Of a stretch of 64,000 nt of DNA, positions 9,109-17,837 are shown one piece after another. Numbering within the stretch: position 1 is the stretch's first letter; each line of letters opens with the position of its first letter. The DNA lies in the NCBI RefSeq assembly GCF_001691565.1, contig NZ_MAYO01000002.1:263376-327375 (forward strand), given 5' to 3'. The DNA is from Microbacterium oleivorans (lineage in GTDB: Bacteria; Actinomycetota; Actinomycetes; Actinomycetales; Microbacteriaceae). Made by a program: the position numbers and the translations under genes. The notes beneath the pieces are model-generated. The model saw only the letters and a list, made by a program, of their open reading frames with translations, had not been told where the DNA came from and searched no databases.

Positions 9109-9791
9109 GCGGTCGCTCCCTCGACGACCTCGCTGCGGGCGGGCTGATCCACCCCGAGTGGGCCGTGGCGCTCGCTCCCGTCGCCTCCGACATCGCGGCA
9201 CTGGGAGACCGGTTGCGCGCGGACGAGCGCGGCTACCTTCCCGCGGGAGACCACGTGCTGCGCGCGTTCACGCGCCCGCTCTCCGCCGTCCGCGTGCTCA
9301 TCGTCGGCCAGGACCCGTACCCGACCCCCGGGCATCCGATCGGTCTCTCCTTCGCCGTCGACCGCCACGTCCGTCCATTGCCGCGGAGCCTCGGGAACAT
9401 CTACGCCGAGCTCTCGAGCGATCTCGGCATGCCGCCGGCGTCGCACGGCGACCTCTCGGCGTGGACCGATCAGGGCGTCATGCTCCTCAACCGCGTCCTC
9501 ACCGTCGCGCCCGGCGAGGCCGGTTCGCACCGCGGCTGGGGATGGGAGCGTGTCACCGCGCACGCCATCTCGACGCTCGTCGCCCGGTCCGAGCCGCTCG
9601 TCGCCGTGCTCTGGGGGAAGGACGCCGCGAGTCTCGTCCCGATGCTCGGCGAGACCCCGCGCGTCGAGTCGGCGCATCCGTCCCCGCTGTCGGCGCGGCG
9701 CGGCTTCTTCGGCTCGCGACCCTTCTCGCGGGTGAATGAGCTACTCGAGGCGCAGGGGTCGGCTCCCGTCGACTGGCGACTGCCCGACTGA
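9105..9791 (+). CDS. ung: Uracil-DNA glycosylase, family 1
   Basis: Removes uracil from DNA in base-excision repair. The water-activating motif [16 protein letters not shown] (Asp about residue 70) and the C-terminal leucine-loop [18 protein letters not shown] identify family 1; the usual GQDPYH has Pro in place of His here, which is common in actinobacteria. Length 228 is normal. The start at 9105 is the ATG that overlaps the PRTase stop by four bases. An upstream in-frame ATG at 9018 lies within the PRTase and would add an Arg-rich tail not seen in the family. Confidence 0.95.
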   Translation: MSGRSLDDLAAGGLIHPEWAVALAPVASDIAALGDRLRADERGYLPAGDHVLRAFTRPLSAVRVLIVGQDPYPTPGHPIGLSFAVDRHVRPLPRSLGNIYAELSSDLGMPPASHGDLSAWTDQGVMLLNRVLTVAPGEAGSHRGWGWERVTAHAISTLVARSEPLVAVLWGKDAASLVPMLGETPRVESAHPSPLSARRGFFGSRPFSRVNELLEAQGSAPVDWRLPD

Positions 9792-9795
9792 GCCG

Positions 9796-9801
9796 TATGC
9801 T
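9796..9801 (+). promoter_or_regulatory. -10 box (TATGCT) of the GNAT gene
   Basis: TATGCT, six bases, then ATG 9808; no ribosome binding site. Leaderless start inferred. Confidence 0.6.
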
Positions 9802-9807
9802 GGCGGC

Positions 9808-10431
9808 ATGCTGGAGGACGAGTACGAGCGCGATCGCCGCCGCCTTCCCCGTCATCTCCGCCGTCGTCCCGAGCCCGAGCGGGAGTTCTCGTTCGAGCTG
9901 CGCCCCGCCGTCCGCACCGATATGGCCGATGTGCGCGAGATCTACAACCACTACGTGGCGAACTCGGTCGTGACCTTCGACGAGAAGCGGTGGTCCCACA
10001 AGCAGTGGGTCGAGAAGTTCGACTATCTCGCGAAGCTCGGCCTGCCCTTCCTCGTCGCCGTGTCCCCGAACGGGCAGATCCTCGGCTACGGACTCGTCTC
10101 GCCATGGGCGGGCAAGAGCGGATTCCGCTACACCGTCGAGAACTCGATCTACCTCGGGCAAGCGGCGACGGGCAAGGGCCTCGGTCGGGCTCTCCTGGAG
10201 GGCCTCATCGCCGCGTGCGAAGAGAAGGGCATCCGCGAGATGGTCGCCGTCGTCAGCGACAAGGGCGCCGAGGCATCCCTCGCCCTCCACGAACGGCTCG
10301 GGTTCGTGGAGGTCGGCCGCATGGGCAAGGTCGGCGTCAAGTTCGGGCGCTCGCTCGGCACGATCTACCTGCAGAAGCACCTGAACCCGAAGAAGAAGGA
10401 TTCGCTCCTCACGCGTCTGCGTTCCCGCTGA
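9808..10431 (+). CDS. GNAT N-acetyltransferase, phosphinothricin/methionine-sulfoximine type
   Basis: A 207-residue acetyl-CoA-dependent acetyltransferase. After a charged Arg-rich tail of about 25 residues, the GNAT core shows VREIYNHYVANSVVTFDE, typical of the PAT/MddA group, and the CoA loop GQAATGKGLGRALL (R/Q-x-x-G-x-G/A). ALHERLGFVEVG is motif B. The group acetylates phosphinothricin, methionine sulfoximine or related amino acid analogues. The start at 9808 follows a leaderless -10 box. Its 3' end overlaps the oppositely oriented emfourin-like gene by 23 bases. Confidence 0.85.
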   Translation: MLEDEYERDRRRLPRHLRRRPEPEREFSFELRPAVRTDMADVREIYNHYVANSVVTFDEKRWSHKQWVEKFDYLAKLGLPFLVAVSPNGQILGYGLVSPWAGKSGFRYTVENSIYLGQAATGKGLGRALLEGLIAACEEKGIREMVAVVSDKGAEASLALHERLGFVEVGRMGKVGVKFGRSLGTIYLQKHLNPKKKDSLLTRLRSR

Positions 10432-10735
10432 GATCCGCCGGCCGCACGGCTGCGCCGTCGGTCTGGACTCGCTGGATGAGCTCGCTCCACGGGCCGACGG
10501 CCTCGCCGACGACCGCACGGCGATCGTCCTCTCCGCGGACGGCCTCGACCTCCCACGAGAACCGATCGGCCCCGGGAGCGGATGCCGGATCCTCGCCCCA
10601 CGGGCATGCGTCGACGAGCGACAGCCAGGCGTCGGCCTCTTCGCCCGCGACCTCGATGCGCCAGGCGCGGCGGAGGCCGGCGATTCCGCCCGAGCGGACG
10701 ACGACGATCGTCAGCGGATCAACGGGGTGCGGCAT
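10409..10735 (-). CDS. Emfourin-like M4 protease inhibitor
   Basis: A 108-residue cytosolic protein. The N-terminal strand-turn VVVRSGGIAGLRRAW matches the emfourin pattern (hydrophobic strand, RSGGFAG turn, then a basic strand), a family of protein inhibitors of protealysin-like M4 proteases. Its ATG (10735) lies 17 bases inside the 3' end of the M4 protease gene, so translation of inhibitor follows protease. That gene order is the known arrangement for the protealysin-emfourin pair. I assign it on the motif and the neighbour; similarity beyond the first third is not obvious. The 3' end overlaps the convergent GNAT gene. Confidence 0.75.
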   Translation of the reverse strand: MPHPVDPLTIVVVRSGGIAGLRRAWRIEVAGEEADAWLSLVDACPWGEDPASAPGADRFSWEVEAVRGEDDRRAVVGEAVGPWSELIQRVQTDGAAVRPADLSGNADA

Positions 10736-11777
10736 CCTCCACGACTCCGACGCTCGCCCACGCGGTGCGGACGGCGACGGCCTCCTCAGAGTCCTCACCG
10801 TACTCCGACGCGGCTGTGCCGGCGGTGGCGGCGGCGAACTGCGCGAAGGTGGACGCCGCCGAGAGGGTGCCGGAGACGAGGGTGAGGTACCAGATGCGCC
10901 CGGCGCGTTCCCAGGCGTAGCCGCCGAGAGCCGTTGCGACCAGGTGGAACGCCTTGTTCGGGATGCCGGAATTGATGTGGACGCCGCCGTTGTCGCCCGA
11001 CGTCTCGACGAAATCGCGCATGTGAGAGGGCTGCGGGTCCCTGCCGAGCACATCGTCGTCATACGCGGTGCCGGGGGCCGCGAGCGAGCGGAGGGCGGAG
11101 CCGGTGACTGCGTCGGTGAAGATCTCCGCGCCCACGAGCCAGGTCGCGACATCCGCCGTCTGTCCCCGGTGGTGCTGGTCGGCGAGGGCGCCGAACACGT
11201 CGGCGATCGACTCGTTGAGCGCGCCGGACTGTCCCGAGTAGTCCAAGCCGCCGGCCGATTCGATGACGCCGTGCCCCAGTTCGTGCGCGATGACGCTGAG
11301 CGATCGTGTGAAGCCGGCGAACACCTCGCCGTCGCCGTCGCCGAACACCATGCGCTCGCCGTCCCAGAACGCGTTGTCGTAGGCGCGGCCGTAGTGCACC
11401 GTGGCGGCGAGCGAGCCGCTGCGCCCGTCGAGACCGACGCGCTCGAAGGCGTCCCACAGGAACGCGAACGTCGCGCCGAGGCCGTCGTAGGCTTCGTCGA
11501 CCGCCGTGTCGCCGGTCGCCTCGGCACCCTCGGCACGGGCGGGCTCGCCGGGCAGTTCTTCGCGGTTCTCGGCGTCGGAGATCAGCCGATCGGGATCGGG
11601 AGCGGCCGAGACGACGAGCGAGTCCCCGTCGACGGACAGATCGAGGTGGGCGCGCATCGGCGCATAGGCGCGAGGGACCGCCAGGGTTGCGCGCGCGGCC
11701 GCGACGGCGTGCGGGAATCGTTCGGCCGGAGCGGCCGCGAGACGGGCGAGCAGATACGGCGGGACGATGGCGTGCAT
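10719..11777 (-). CDS. M4 family metallopeptidase, protealysin-type
   Basis: A zinc endopeptidase of the thermolysin family, 352 residues. The zinc motif HELGH is at 165-169, the third ligand Glu in GALNESIADVF (about 189), and the transition-state His in NGGVHINSG. No signal peptide is present. The N-terminus MHAIVPPYLL carries the short PPYLL box of protealysin-type propeptides, so it is a cytosolic or non-classically exported zymogen matured by removal of a short pro-region. TAGCGT lies six bases upstream of the ATG, indicating a leaderless mRNA. The next gene overlaps it by 17 bases and encodes its likely inhibitor. Confidence 0.9.
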   Translation of the reverse strand: MHAIVPPYLLARLAAAPAERFPHAVAAARATLAVPRAYAPMRAHLDLSVDGDSLVVSAAPDPDRLISDAENREELPGEPARAEGAEATGDTAVDEAYDGLGATFAFLWDAFERVGLDGRSGSLAATVHYGRAYDNAFWDGERMVFGDGDGEVFAGFTRSLSVIAHELGHGVIESAGGLDYSGQSGALNESIADVFGALADQHHRGQTADVATWLVGAEIFTDAVTGSALRSLAAPGTAYDDDVLGRDPQPSHMRDFVETSGDNGGVHINSGIPNKAFHLVATALGGYAWERAGRIWYLTLVSGTLSAASTFAQFAAATAGTAASEYGEDSEEAVAVRTAWASVGVVEDAAPR

Positions 11778-11783
11778 GTCGCC

Positions 11784-11789
11784 ACGCTA
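11784..11789 (-). promoter_or_regulatory. -10 box (TAGCGT) of the M4 protease operon
   Basis: Minus-strand TAGCGT, six bases, ATG 11777; no ribosome binding site. Leaderless start inferred. Confidence 0.6.
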
Positions 11790-11818
11790 GTGCCCGCCGC
11801 CGACAGCGTGACGTCCGG

Positions 11819-12616
11819 TTACCGGTCCCGCGGATCGATGACCGGGATCGAGGCGAGCAGCCGCCGCGTGTAGGCGACCTGCGGTTCGAGCAGCACCTTC
11901 TCGGTCGGGCCCTCTTCGACGACGCGGCCCCCGGTCATGACGATGACGTCGTCGCAGAGGTTCTGCACCACCCCGATGTCGTGGGAGACCATGACGAGGG
12001 TGAGACCGTCCCGCCGACGCAGGTCGCGGATGAGGTCGAGGATCTGCGCTCGCACCGTCACGTCGAGGGCCGACAGCGGCTCGTCGCCGACGAGGACGTC
12101 GGGGCGGTGAACGAGCGCTCGTGCGAGCGCGATGCGCTGCCGCTGGCCGCCTGAGAACTCGTGCGGGAACCGTTCGGCGGCGTCCGAGGGCAGCCCCACG
12201 TCGTCGAGGACCTCGCGGACGCGGGCCCGATGATCACCGGGGATGTCGAGGGCCGAGAGCGGCTCGGCGACGATGCGGCCGACGCTCATCCGCGGGTCGA
12301 GGGACCCGTAGGGGTCCTGGAAGACGATGCCGGTGCGGCGCCGCAGCCAGTGGAGCGAACGGGCGGACGCCGATGCGTCGACGGGACGCCCGTCGAACTC
12401 GACGGTGCCCGCGCTCGGCGCGTCGAGACCGAGCAGGAGTCGGACGAGCGTCGATTTCCCCGAGCCCGACTCGCCGATGACGCCGAGAGCACTTCCCGCT
12501 CGGACGTCGATGTCGACGTCGTCCAGAGCGCTCGTCCATCGCGCCGGCTCGAACGGTCGGGACCGCGGCATCCGGTACCTGCGCGTCAGCCCGCGCGCGC
12601 GCATCAGTTCGCTCAT
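11819..12616 (-). CDS. Oligopeptide ABC transporter ATP-binding protein (DppF/OppF-like)
   Basis: Second ATPase of the peptide importer, 265 residues, cytosolic, working as a heterodimer with the ATPase encoded just upstream. Walker A GESGSGKS, Q-loop GIVFQDPYGSLDP, signature LSGGQRQRIALARAL, Walker B VLVGDEPLSALD and the switch His in VSHDIG are all intact. The C-terminal VAYTRRLLASIPVIDP is the usual oligopeptide-ATPase tail. It is the last gene of the operon; its start overlaps the previous stop by four bases (ATGA). Confidence 0.9.
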   Translation of the reverse strand: MSELMRARGLTRRYRMPRSRPFEPARWTSALDDVDIDVRAGSALGVIGESGSGKSTLVRLLLGLDAPSAGTVEFDGRPVDASASARSLHWLRRRTGIVFQDPYGSLDPRMSVGRIVAEPLSALDIPGDHRARVREVLDDVGLPSDAAERFPHEFSGGQRQRIALARALVHRPDVLVGDEPLSALDVTVRAQILDLIRDLRRRDGLTLVMVSHDIGVVQNLCDDVIVMTGGRVVEEGPTEKVLLEPQVAYTRRLLASIPVIDPRDR

Positions 12617-13404
12617 GCCCGGCCTCCCGGTCGCCAGAGGGTCGCCGTCGCGTCACGGAGCAGCGCCTGCGTCACGGGCGAGGCGGGGGAGCGCAGCAGG
12701 GTGCGCAGCGGTCCCGCTTCGACCACGCGGCCCGTCTCGAGGACGACCGCGTCGGTCGCGATCTGGGACAGGACGGCGAGGTCGTGCGTGATGAAGACGA
12801 GCGACATCCCGTCCTCGTCGACGAGATGGTGGAGGAGGTCGAGGATCTCGGCCTGGATCGTGACGTCGAGGGCGGTGGTCGGTTCATCCGCGATGAGCAG
12901 ACGCGGCCGGCAGGCGAGTGCCATCGCGATCGCGACGCGCTGCCGCTGTCCGCCCGAGAGCTGGTGCGGGTACCGGCGGACGATACCTTCCGGATCGGGG
13001 AGTCTCACCCGCCGCGCCTCGTCGATCGCGCGCGCCCATGCCTCGGCGCGCGAGACCCCGCGCTGATGGATGCGGATCGATTCGGCGATCTGCCGCCCCA
13101 CCGTCCGGATGGGGTTGAGGGCCGTCTGCGGCTCTTGGAACACCATGCCGATCTCGTCGCCGCGCAGGCGCGCGAGGTCGCGGTCAGGCATCCCGATCAG
13201 CTCCCGGCCGTCCCACCGGATACTGCCCCCCACCCGAGCGCCGTCGGGCAGGAGGCCGAGGACGGCGAGGGCGGTCAGGGACTTGCCGGATCCGGACTCG
13301 CCGATCAGGCCGACGCGCGCTGCGTCACCGACCTCGAGGTCGACGCCGTCGACGACGCGGTGACCGGCGATGTCGATGGTCACTCCGGTGAGCGAGAGAG
13401 TCAT
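12613..13404 (-). CDS. Oligopeptide ABC transporter ATP-binding protein (DppD/OppD-like)
   Basis: First ATPase of the importer, 263 residues. Motifs: Walker A GESGSGKS, Q-loop IGMVFQEPQTALNP, signature LSGGQRQRVAIAMAL, Walker B LLIADEPTTALD, switch ITHDLAVL. OppD/DppD-type proteins often have a C-terminal iron-sulfur or peptide-family extension; here it is short. The start at 13404 (MTLSLTGVTID) overlaps the stop of the permease by four bases. Upstream in-frame codons belong to the permease region and are not part of it. Confidence 0.9.
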   Translation of the reverse strand: MTLSLTGVTIDIAGHRVVDGVDLEVGDAARVGLIGESGSGKSLTALAVLGLLPDGARVGGSIRWDGRELIGMPDRDLARLRGDEIGMVFQEPQTALNPIRTVGRQIAESIRIHQRGVSRAEAWARAIDEARRVRLPDPEGIVRRYPHQLSGGQRQRVAIAMALACRPRLLIADEPTTALDVTIQAEILDLLHHLVDEDGMSLVFITHDLAVLSQIATDAVVLETGRVVEAGPLRTLLRSPASPVTQALLRDATATLWRPGGRA

Positions 13405-14282
13405 GCCGTCACCGCCGCGGGAGGCTCGGTGCCGCGCGGCTCGGAGCCGCGCGACAGGGTCGGATCCGTCGCGTCGCGCAGCGCGTCGCCGAGGAGGTTG
13501 AAGCCGAGGACGGTGAGCGTGATCGCGAGTCCCGGCCAGAGCACCGACAGGGGGTGGACGCTGATGAAGCGCTGCAGGTCGGCGAGGAGCAGTCCCCACG
13601 ACGGCTGGGTCAGGGGGGCACCGAATCCGAGGTAGGAGAGACCCGCTTCGGCCAGCACCGCGACGGCCATGCCCCACGACAGCTGGACGATGAATACGGG
13701 GGCGACGTTCGGAAGCAGGTGACGCCAGAGGTTCTGCGACGGGGTGAGCCCCGAGGCTCGCCCCGCGAGGACGAAGTCGCTCCGGAGGATGCGACGCAGC
13801 TCGGGACGCGTCACGCGGGCGATGTTGACCCCGAACCCGATCCCGACGGACGCGATGACGACCAGAAGCGACCCGCCCCACACCGCCGAGATCATCATGG
13901 CGATGAGCAGCACCGGGAAGGCGATGAGGATGTCCACGAGCACCGTGACGCCCTCGCGGACGGGCCGCGGGGTGAGCGCTCCGAGGGCGGCGAGCACGAG
14001 CCCGATGACGGTCGCGATGACGCCGGCTCCCACGGCGACGAGCACCGTGGTGCGCGCCCCCGCCATGAGCAGACTGAGGATGTCCCGCCCCGACCCGTCC
14101 GTCCCCAGCAGGTGTCCGGCGCCCGGTCCCGCCCAGCGATTCGCGATGTCCACGCGTTGCGGGTCGAGCGGGGTCCACAAGAGCGACACGATCGCGGTGA
14201 CGGTGATCGCGAGGACCACGATCACTCCGAATCGGCCGGGACCCGATGCCCACACGCGTGCCGCCCACTGCGCTCGCCGCAT
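13401..14282 (-). CDS. Peptide ABC transporter permease (DppC/OppC-like)
   Basis: Inner-membrane permease of 293 residues. The pre-domain ends in HLLGTDGSGRDILS, the characteristic DppC/OppC segment, followed by five helices and the coupling EAA-type loop GRASGLTPSQNLWRHLLPN that contacts the ATPases. It starts at ATG 14282, which overlaps the dppB-like stop by one base (TGATG); an in-frame GTG one codon upstream is an alternative. It pairs with the DppB-like permease to form the membrane channel. Confidence 0.9.
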   Translation of the reverse strand: MRRAQWAARVWASGPGRFGVIVVLAITVTAIVSLLWTPLDPQRVDIANRWAGPGAGHLLGTDGSGRDILSLLMAGARTTVLVAVGAGVIATVIGLVLAALGALTPRPVREGVTVLVDILIAFPVLLIAMMISAVWGGSLLVVIASVGIGFGVNIARVTRPELRRILRSDFVLAGRASGLTPSQNLWRHLLPNVAPVFIVQLSWGMAVAVLAEAGLSYLGFGAPLTQPSWGLLLADLQRFISVHPLSVLWPGLAITLTVLGFNLLGDALRDATDPTLSRGSEPRGTEPPAAVTA

Positions 14283-15232
14283 CACTCGGCCTCTCGCTGA
14301 CGCGGATCGAGGAGGCGATGCACGAGGTCGACGAGGAACCCGATCACGAGGACGAGGCCGGTCAGGACGAGGAGTTCGCCCTGAACCTTCACGAGGTCGC
14401 GGTTGCCGGTGTCCTCGACGAGCATGCGTCCGATGCCGGGCAGGCTGAACAGCTGCTCGATGACCACGGCCCCGACCATGATCCCCGCGACCTGCACGCC
14501 CAGCACAGTGACGACCGACAGGCCGACGCTCGGCAGCCCGTGCCGAAGGAGTGCCTGCGTGCGCGTGAGCCCTTTCGCCGCGGCGGTCCGGACGAACTCC
14601 TGACCCATCGCCTGCAGAGTCGCCGAGCGCACGAACCGCAGGAGCACGGCCCCCTCGACGACGCCGATCGTGACCGCGGGAAGAACCAGGGCCCGGAAGG
14701 CCGCCGCAGGGTCCGCCCACCCGGCGCGCGGGAACCCCTGCGCAGGCAGCCATCCCAGGGTCACCGCGAAGACCACGACGAGCATCATTCCCGCCCAGAC
14801 GACGGGGACCGCGGCGAGGGCCTGGGCGCCGACCGAGACGGCGACGCCGTCCGGTCGGTGCCGGCGCACGGCGGCGTACACGCCGAAGGGGAGTGCGACG
14901 AGCAGCGCGATGACGAACGAGAGGATGCCGAGGGGCACCGTCACCTCCGCCTTCTGCAGCAGCTCCGACACGACCGGTGTGCCGGTGAGCTGGGACCTGC
15001 CCAGATCGCCGGTCAGGATCCCGCCGATCCACTCCCCGTACTGGACGGGGAGGGGACGATCGAGTCCCAGACGTTCGCGGATGCCGGCGAGCTGCTCGGG
15101 AGTGGAGTTCACCCCGGCGATCAGCTGGGCGATGTCACCCGGCAGGATCCGGAGGGTGGTGAAGATGAGCGCGCTGGCGACGAACAGGCCCAGCACCAGC
15201 AGGGCCAGTCTCGTCAGCGCGTAGCGGATCAC
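14282..15232 (-). CDS. Peptide ABC transporter permease (DppB/OppB-like)
   Basis: Inner-membrane permease of 316 residues. N-terminal YALTRLALLVLGLFVASALIF is the conserved first helix, ILPGDIAQ follows, and the EAA-type loop is RTAAAKGLTRTQALLRHGL. GTG 15232 overlaps the stop of the binding-protein gene by four bases (GTGA), so this is the correct start; the frame is open much further upstream but that is antisense-like shadow of the binding-protein gene. Confidence 0.9.
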   Translation of the reverse strand: MIRYALTRLALLVLGLFVASALIFTTLRILPGDIAQLIAGVNSTPEQLAGIRERLGLDRPLPVQYGEWIGGILTGDLGRSQLTGTPVVSELLQKAEVTVPLGILSFVIALLVALPFGVYAAVRRHRPDGVAVSVGAQALAAVPVVWAGMMLVVVFAVTLGWLPAQGFPRAGWADPAAAFRALVLPAVTIGVVEGAVLLRFVRSATLQAMGQEFVRTAAAKGLTRTQALLRHGLPSVGLSVVTVLGVQVAGIMVGAVVIEQLFSLPGIGRMLVEDTGNRDLVKVQGELLVLTGLVLVIGFLVDLVHRLLDPRQREAE

Positions 15233-16737
15233 CCCTCGCTCTTGGCCAGCTCGGCGACGTTGAGACGCTCGTTCACGTTGACCGTCGGCATCCCGCTGAC
15301 GTCCGACGCCACTGCGAGGACGGACTGCCCGTTGTAGAGCCAGTCGGCGGCGTCGTCCTCGGAGACGATGCGGGCGGCCTCCTTCAGCAGGTCCGCGGCA
15401 GCCGCGTCGTCCGTCGCGGCGACGGCCTCGGCATAGAGCTTCTGGACTTCGGGATTGTCGTAGGTGAAGTAGTAGTCCGGGTTCGCCCAGTTCTCGAAGT
15501 CGCGTGCCTCGGTGTGGAGGACGAAGCTCAGCTGATAGTCCTTGTTGACGTACACGTCGTTGACCCAGGTGGGGAACTCGACCGGGTTGACCTTGAGGGT
15601 GATGCCCACGTCGCGCAGGTTCGAGACGAGGATCTGGGGGATCGTCGTGCCGTACGCCGAGGGGATCGTGAGCGTCAGGGAGAGGTTCTTCGCGCCGGCC
15701 TCGGAGAGGAGGTTCCGTGCGGCCTCGGGGTCGAAGGGAGCGACCTTCGACAGGTCCTCGTATCCCGGGTCGAGCGAGGGGATGGGACCGTACATCGTCT
15801 TTCCGGCGCCGAGAGCCTCGACGATCGCCGTCTTGTCGATCGCCTGCCGGATCGCCTTGCGTACGCGCTTGTCGGCCAGCGGGCCCGAGGCCTGGTTGAA
15901 CGCGAGGGTGCCCTTGTCGGTCGAATCGCCGATGTCGAGCGAGAAGTCGCCGTTCGCCTCGACCTGGTCCTTCAGGTTTGCGTCGAACCCGGTCAGCACG
16001 TCGAACTCGCCCGCCAGGGCACCGCTGAGCGCGGCCTGGTTGTCGCTCACGTACGAGAAGACGACCTCGGCGGCGGAGGAAGCGGTGCCCCAGTAGTCGG
16101 CGAACCGCTCGAAGACGATGCTGTCGCCCTCGCGCCAGTCGGCGAGCCGGAACGGACCGGTGCCGTTGGCCGCGGTCTTGCGGTCGACCTTGTCGCCTTC
16201 TTTGAGGATGAGGCCAGCACGGCCGGTCAGGCTCCACAGCAGCGTCGAGTCGGGCGCCTTCAGGGTCAGCGTGATCTTCTGCCCGTCGGCGGCGATGCCC
16301 GAGACATTGGCCAGGCGTGCGGAATCGCGATACGTCGCGGTGTCGCGGACCTGCGTCAGCGACCAGACGACGTCCTGCGGCGTGAGCGGCTGCCCGTCGT
16401 GGAACGTGACGCCCTCGCGCAGCGTGAACGTGTAGGTGAGCTTGTCGGCGGACACCTCGTAGTCGCTGGCGAGCGCCGGGACGATCTTCTGGTCGGGGGT
16501 GCGGGAGACGAGGCCCTGGTAGACGTTGTCGATCAGGATCTGGTCGAGAGCGGATCCGGCGGTCTCGCGGATGTCGAGGTTGCCGGGCTCGAGCACGAGG
16601 CGCACGTTGACGGTCGCGTCGGGGTCGGGTGTGCCCGCGGATCCCGAGGGAGCCGGCTGCGAGCCGGTGCAGCCCGACAGGAACAGGGCTCCGGCGGCGA
16701 GGAGCGCCGTGGCGGCCAAAGCGGTGCGGCGAAGCAT
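15229..16737 (-). CDS. Peptide ABC transporter substrate-binding lipoprotein
   Basis: Extracellular solute-binding protein of family 5 (DppA/OppA-like), 502 residues. A lipoprotein signal peptide ends in LFLSGC, so the mature protein is anchored on the outer face of the membrane. VSADKLTYTFTLREGVTFHDG is the family-5 signature region (shown here in part: the key pieces are YTFTLREGVTFHDG and LTPQDV). The start at 16737 places the signal correctly; AAAGGA is 11 bases upstream. First gene of a five-gene operon for import of peptides or a peptide-like compound; the exact substrate is not visible. Confidence 0.9.
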   Translation of the reverse strand: MLRRTALAATALLAAGALFLSGCTGSQPAPSGSAGTPDPDATVNVRLVLEPGNLDIRETAGSALDQILIDNVYQGLVSRTPDQKIVPALASDYEVSADKLTYTFTLREGVTFHDGQPLTPQDVVWSLTQVRDTATYRDSARLANVSGIAADGQKITLTLKAPDSTLLWSLTGRAGLILKEGDKVDRKTAANGTGPFRLADWREGDSIVFERFADYWGTASSAAEVVFSYVSDNQAALSGALAGEFDVLTGFDANLKDQVEANGDFSLDIGDSTDKGTLAFNQASGPLADKRVRKAIRQAIDKTAIVEALGAGKTMYGPIPSLDPGYEDLSKVAPFDPEAARNLLSEAGAKNLSLTLTIPSAYGTTIPQILVSNLRDVGITLKVNPVEFPTWVNDVYVNKDYQLSFVLHTEARDFENWANPDYYFTYDNPEVQKLYAEAVAATDDAAAADLLKEAARIVSEDDAADWLYNGQSVLAVASDVSGMPTVNVNERLNVAELAKSEG

Positions 16738-16813
16738 GGGGGTGGGGGGTCCTTTCGGCATCGATGGGCGTCGACGTCGACGCCGGCCCATCGCGGTGCT
16801 CGGTGCGCGTTAC

Positions 16814-16819
16814 AGCCTA
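16814..16819 (-). promoter_or_regulatory. -10 box (TAGGCT) of the peptide-transporter operon
   Basis: Minus-strand TAGGCT about 77 bases before the binding-protein start, giving a leader of roughly 70 bases that contains the ribosome site. No convincing -35. Confidence 0.45.
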
Positions 16820-16841
16820 GAGTCCCGCGCGCGCAGTTCGG

Positions 16842-17786
16842 TCACGCTCGGTCATGAGCGGAACGGACGAGCGCCGCGAGTTCGCGGGGTCGCTCCTCGT
16901 GGACGTTGTGCGCTGTGTCGAGCTCGGTGTGCCGGGCGCGCGGAACGCGCCGCAGGAATTCGGAGCGGTCGGCATCTGTGAGGAATCCTCGAGTTCCCGT
17001 GACCAGGGTCATCGGTGCGGTGACGGCGGCGAGGTCGTCCCACCCGGCGGCGGAGAGCACGCCGGCTTCGGCTCGGTGCGCTGCGTCGACGGCGCTCGCC
17101 GCGTCGGGATCCTCCGCGAGCCGGTTCGCGAGGTGGGCGAAATGATGCTTCCATTCGACGCGGCCGTCGGGACGGACCCGCGAGTTCAGGGAGACGCCTC
17201 GGGTGGCGGCCTCGCGCGTGCCGCCGAGTCCGAACGTCAGCGCACGCTCGACGAGCTCGTCGCGGCTCGCCCAGTCCGTCGGGCCGGCGAAGAACGCCCG
17301 GATGGAGGATGCCGCCCCGTTCGGATCGATACCGGGGGAGATGTCGACGAGGACGACCGAACGGACGAGGTCCGGATGCCGCGCCGCGAGCGCCGCTGCG
17401 GCGAGTCCTCCGAGCGAATGCCCGACGAGGACCTGCCGGTGGCCGTTCGTCCACTCGTGGACGGCGGGCGCGACATCGACGGCGATGCTCCCGCCGGTGT
17501 AGCGCGCGTCGTCCCGCCAGGAGGAGTCGCCGTGCCCGGGCAGATCGAGGACCAGGGCGGGCAGGCCCAGGTGCAGGACCGTCGTGTCCCACGTGTGCGC
17601 GTTGAGTCCGGCCCCGTGAAGGAACGTGACCTCCGGTGCGGCATCCGGGTCGCCGAAGCGAAGCGCGCTGATCACACGACCGTCCGCGAGCCGGTGCGTC
17701 AGACGACTCACGGTCGGGACGGGGACCCCGATGTCGGCCGCCTGCGCGGGGAGGTAGGAGAACTCGTCGAAGGCGGCGTCGCTCAC
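16842..17786 (-). CDS. Alpha/beta hydrolase
   Basis: A 314-residue soluble hydrolase. Oxyanion segment FLHGAGLNAHTW, nucleophile elbow GHSLGGLAA (Ser about 118), a late Asp region around VTGTRGFLTDADRSEF and the final His in DTAHNVHEERP give the full triad. The start is GTG 17786 (VSDAAFDEF); minus-strand CACAAT lies six bases before it with no ribosome site. Substrate unknown; esterase or epoxide-hydrolase-like members share this plan. It is divergent from the AhpD-like gene. Confidence 0.85.
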   Translation of the reverse strand: MSDAAFDEFSYLPAQAADIGVPVPTVSRLTHRLADGRVISALRFGDPDAAPEVTFLHGAGLNAHTWDTTVLHLGLPALVLDLPGHGDSSWRDDARYTGGSIAVDVAPAVHEWTNGHRQVLVGHSLGGLAAAALAARHPDLVRSVVLVDISPGIDPNGAASSIRAFFAGPTDWASRDELVERALTFGLGGTREAATRGVSLNSRVRPDGRVEWKHHFAHLANRLAEDPDAASAVDAAHRAEAGVLSAAGWDDLAAVTAPMTLVTGTRGFLTDADRSEFLRRVPRARHTELDTAHNVHEERPRELAALVRSAHDRA

Positions 17787-17825
17787 GTTCCCATTGTGGC
17801 CGATGCCGGGCGCGGATGCCGCGGC

Positions 17826-17831
17826 TAGGGT
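17826..17831 (+). promoter_or_regulatory. -10 box (TAGGGT) of the AhpD-like gene
   Basis: TAGGGT, six bases, ATG 17838; no ribosome binding site. Leaderless start inferred. Confidence 0.6.
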
Positions 17832-17837
17832 GACGAC

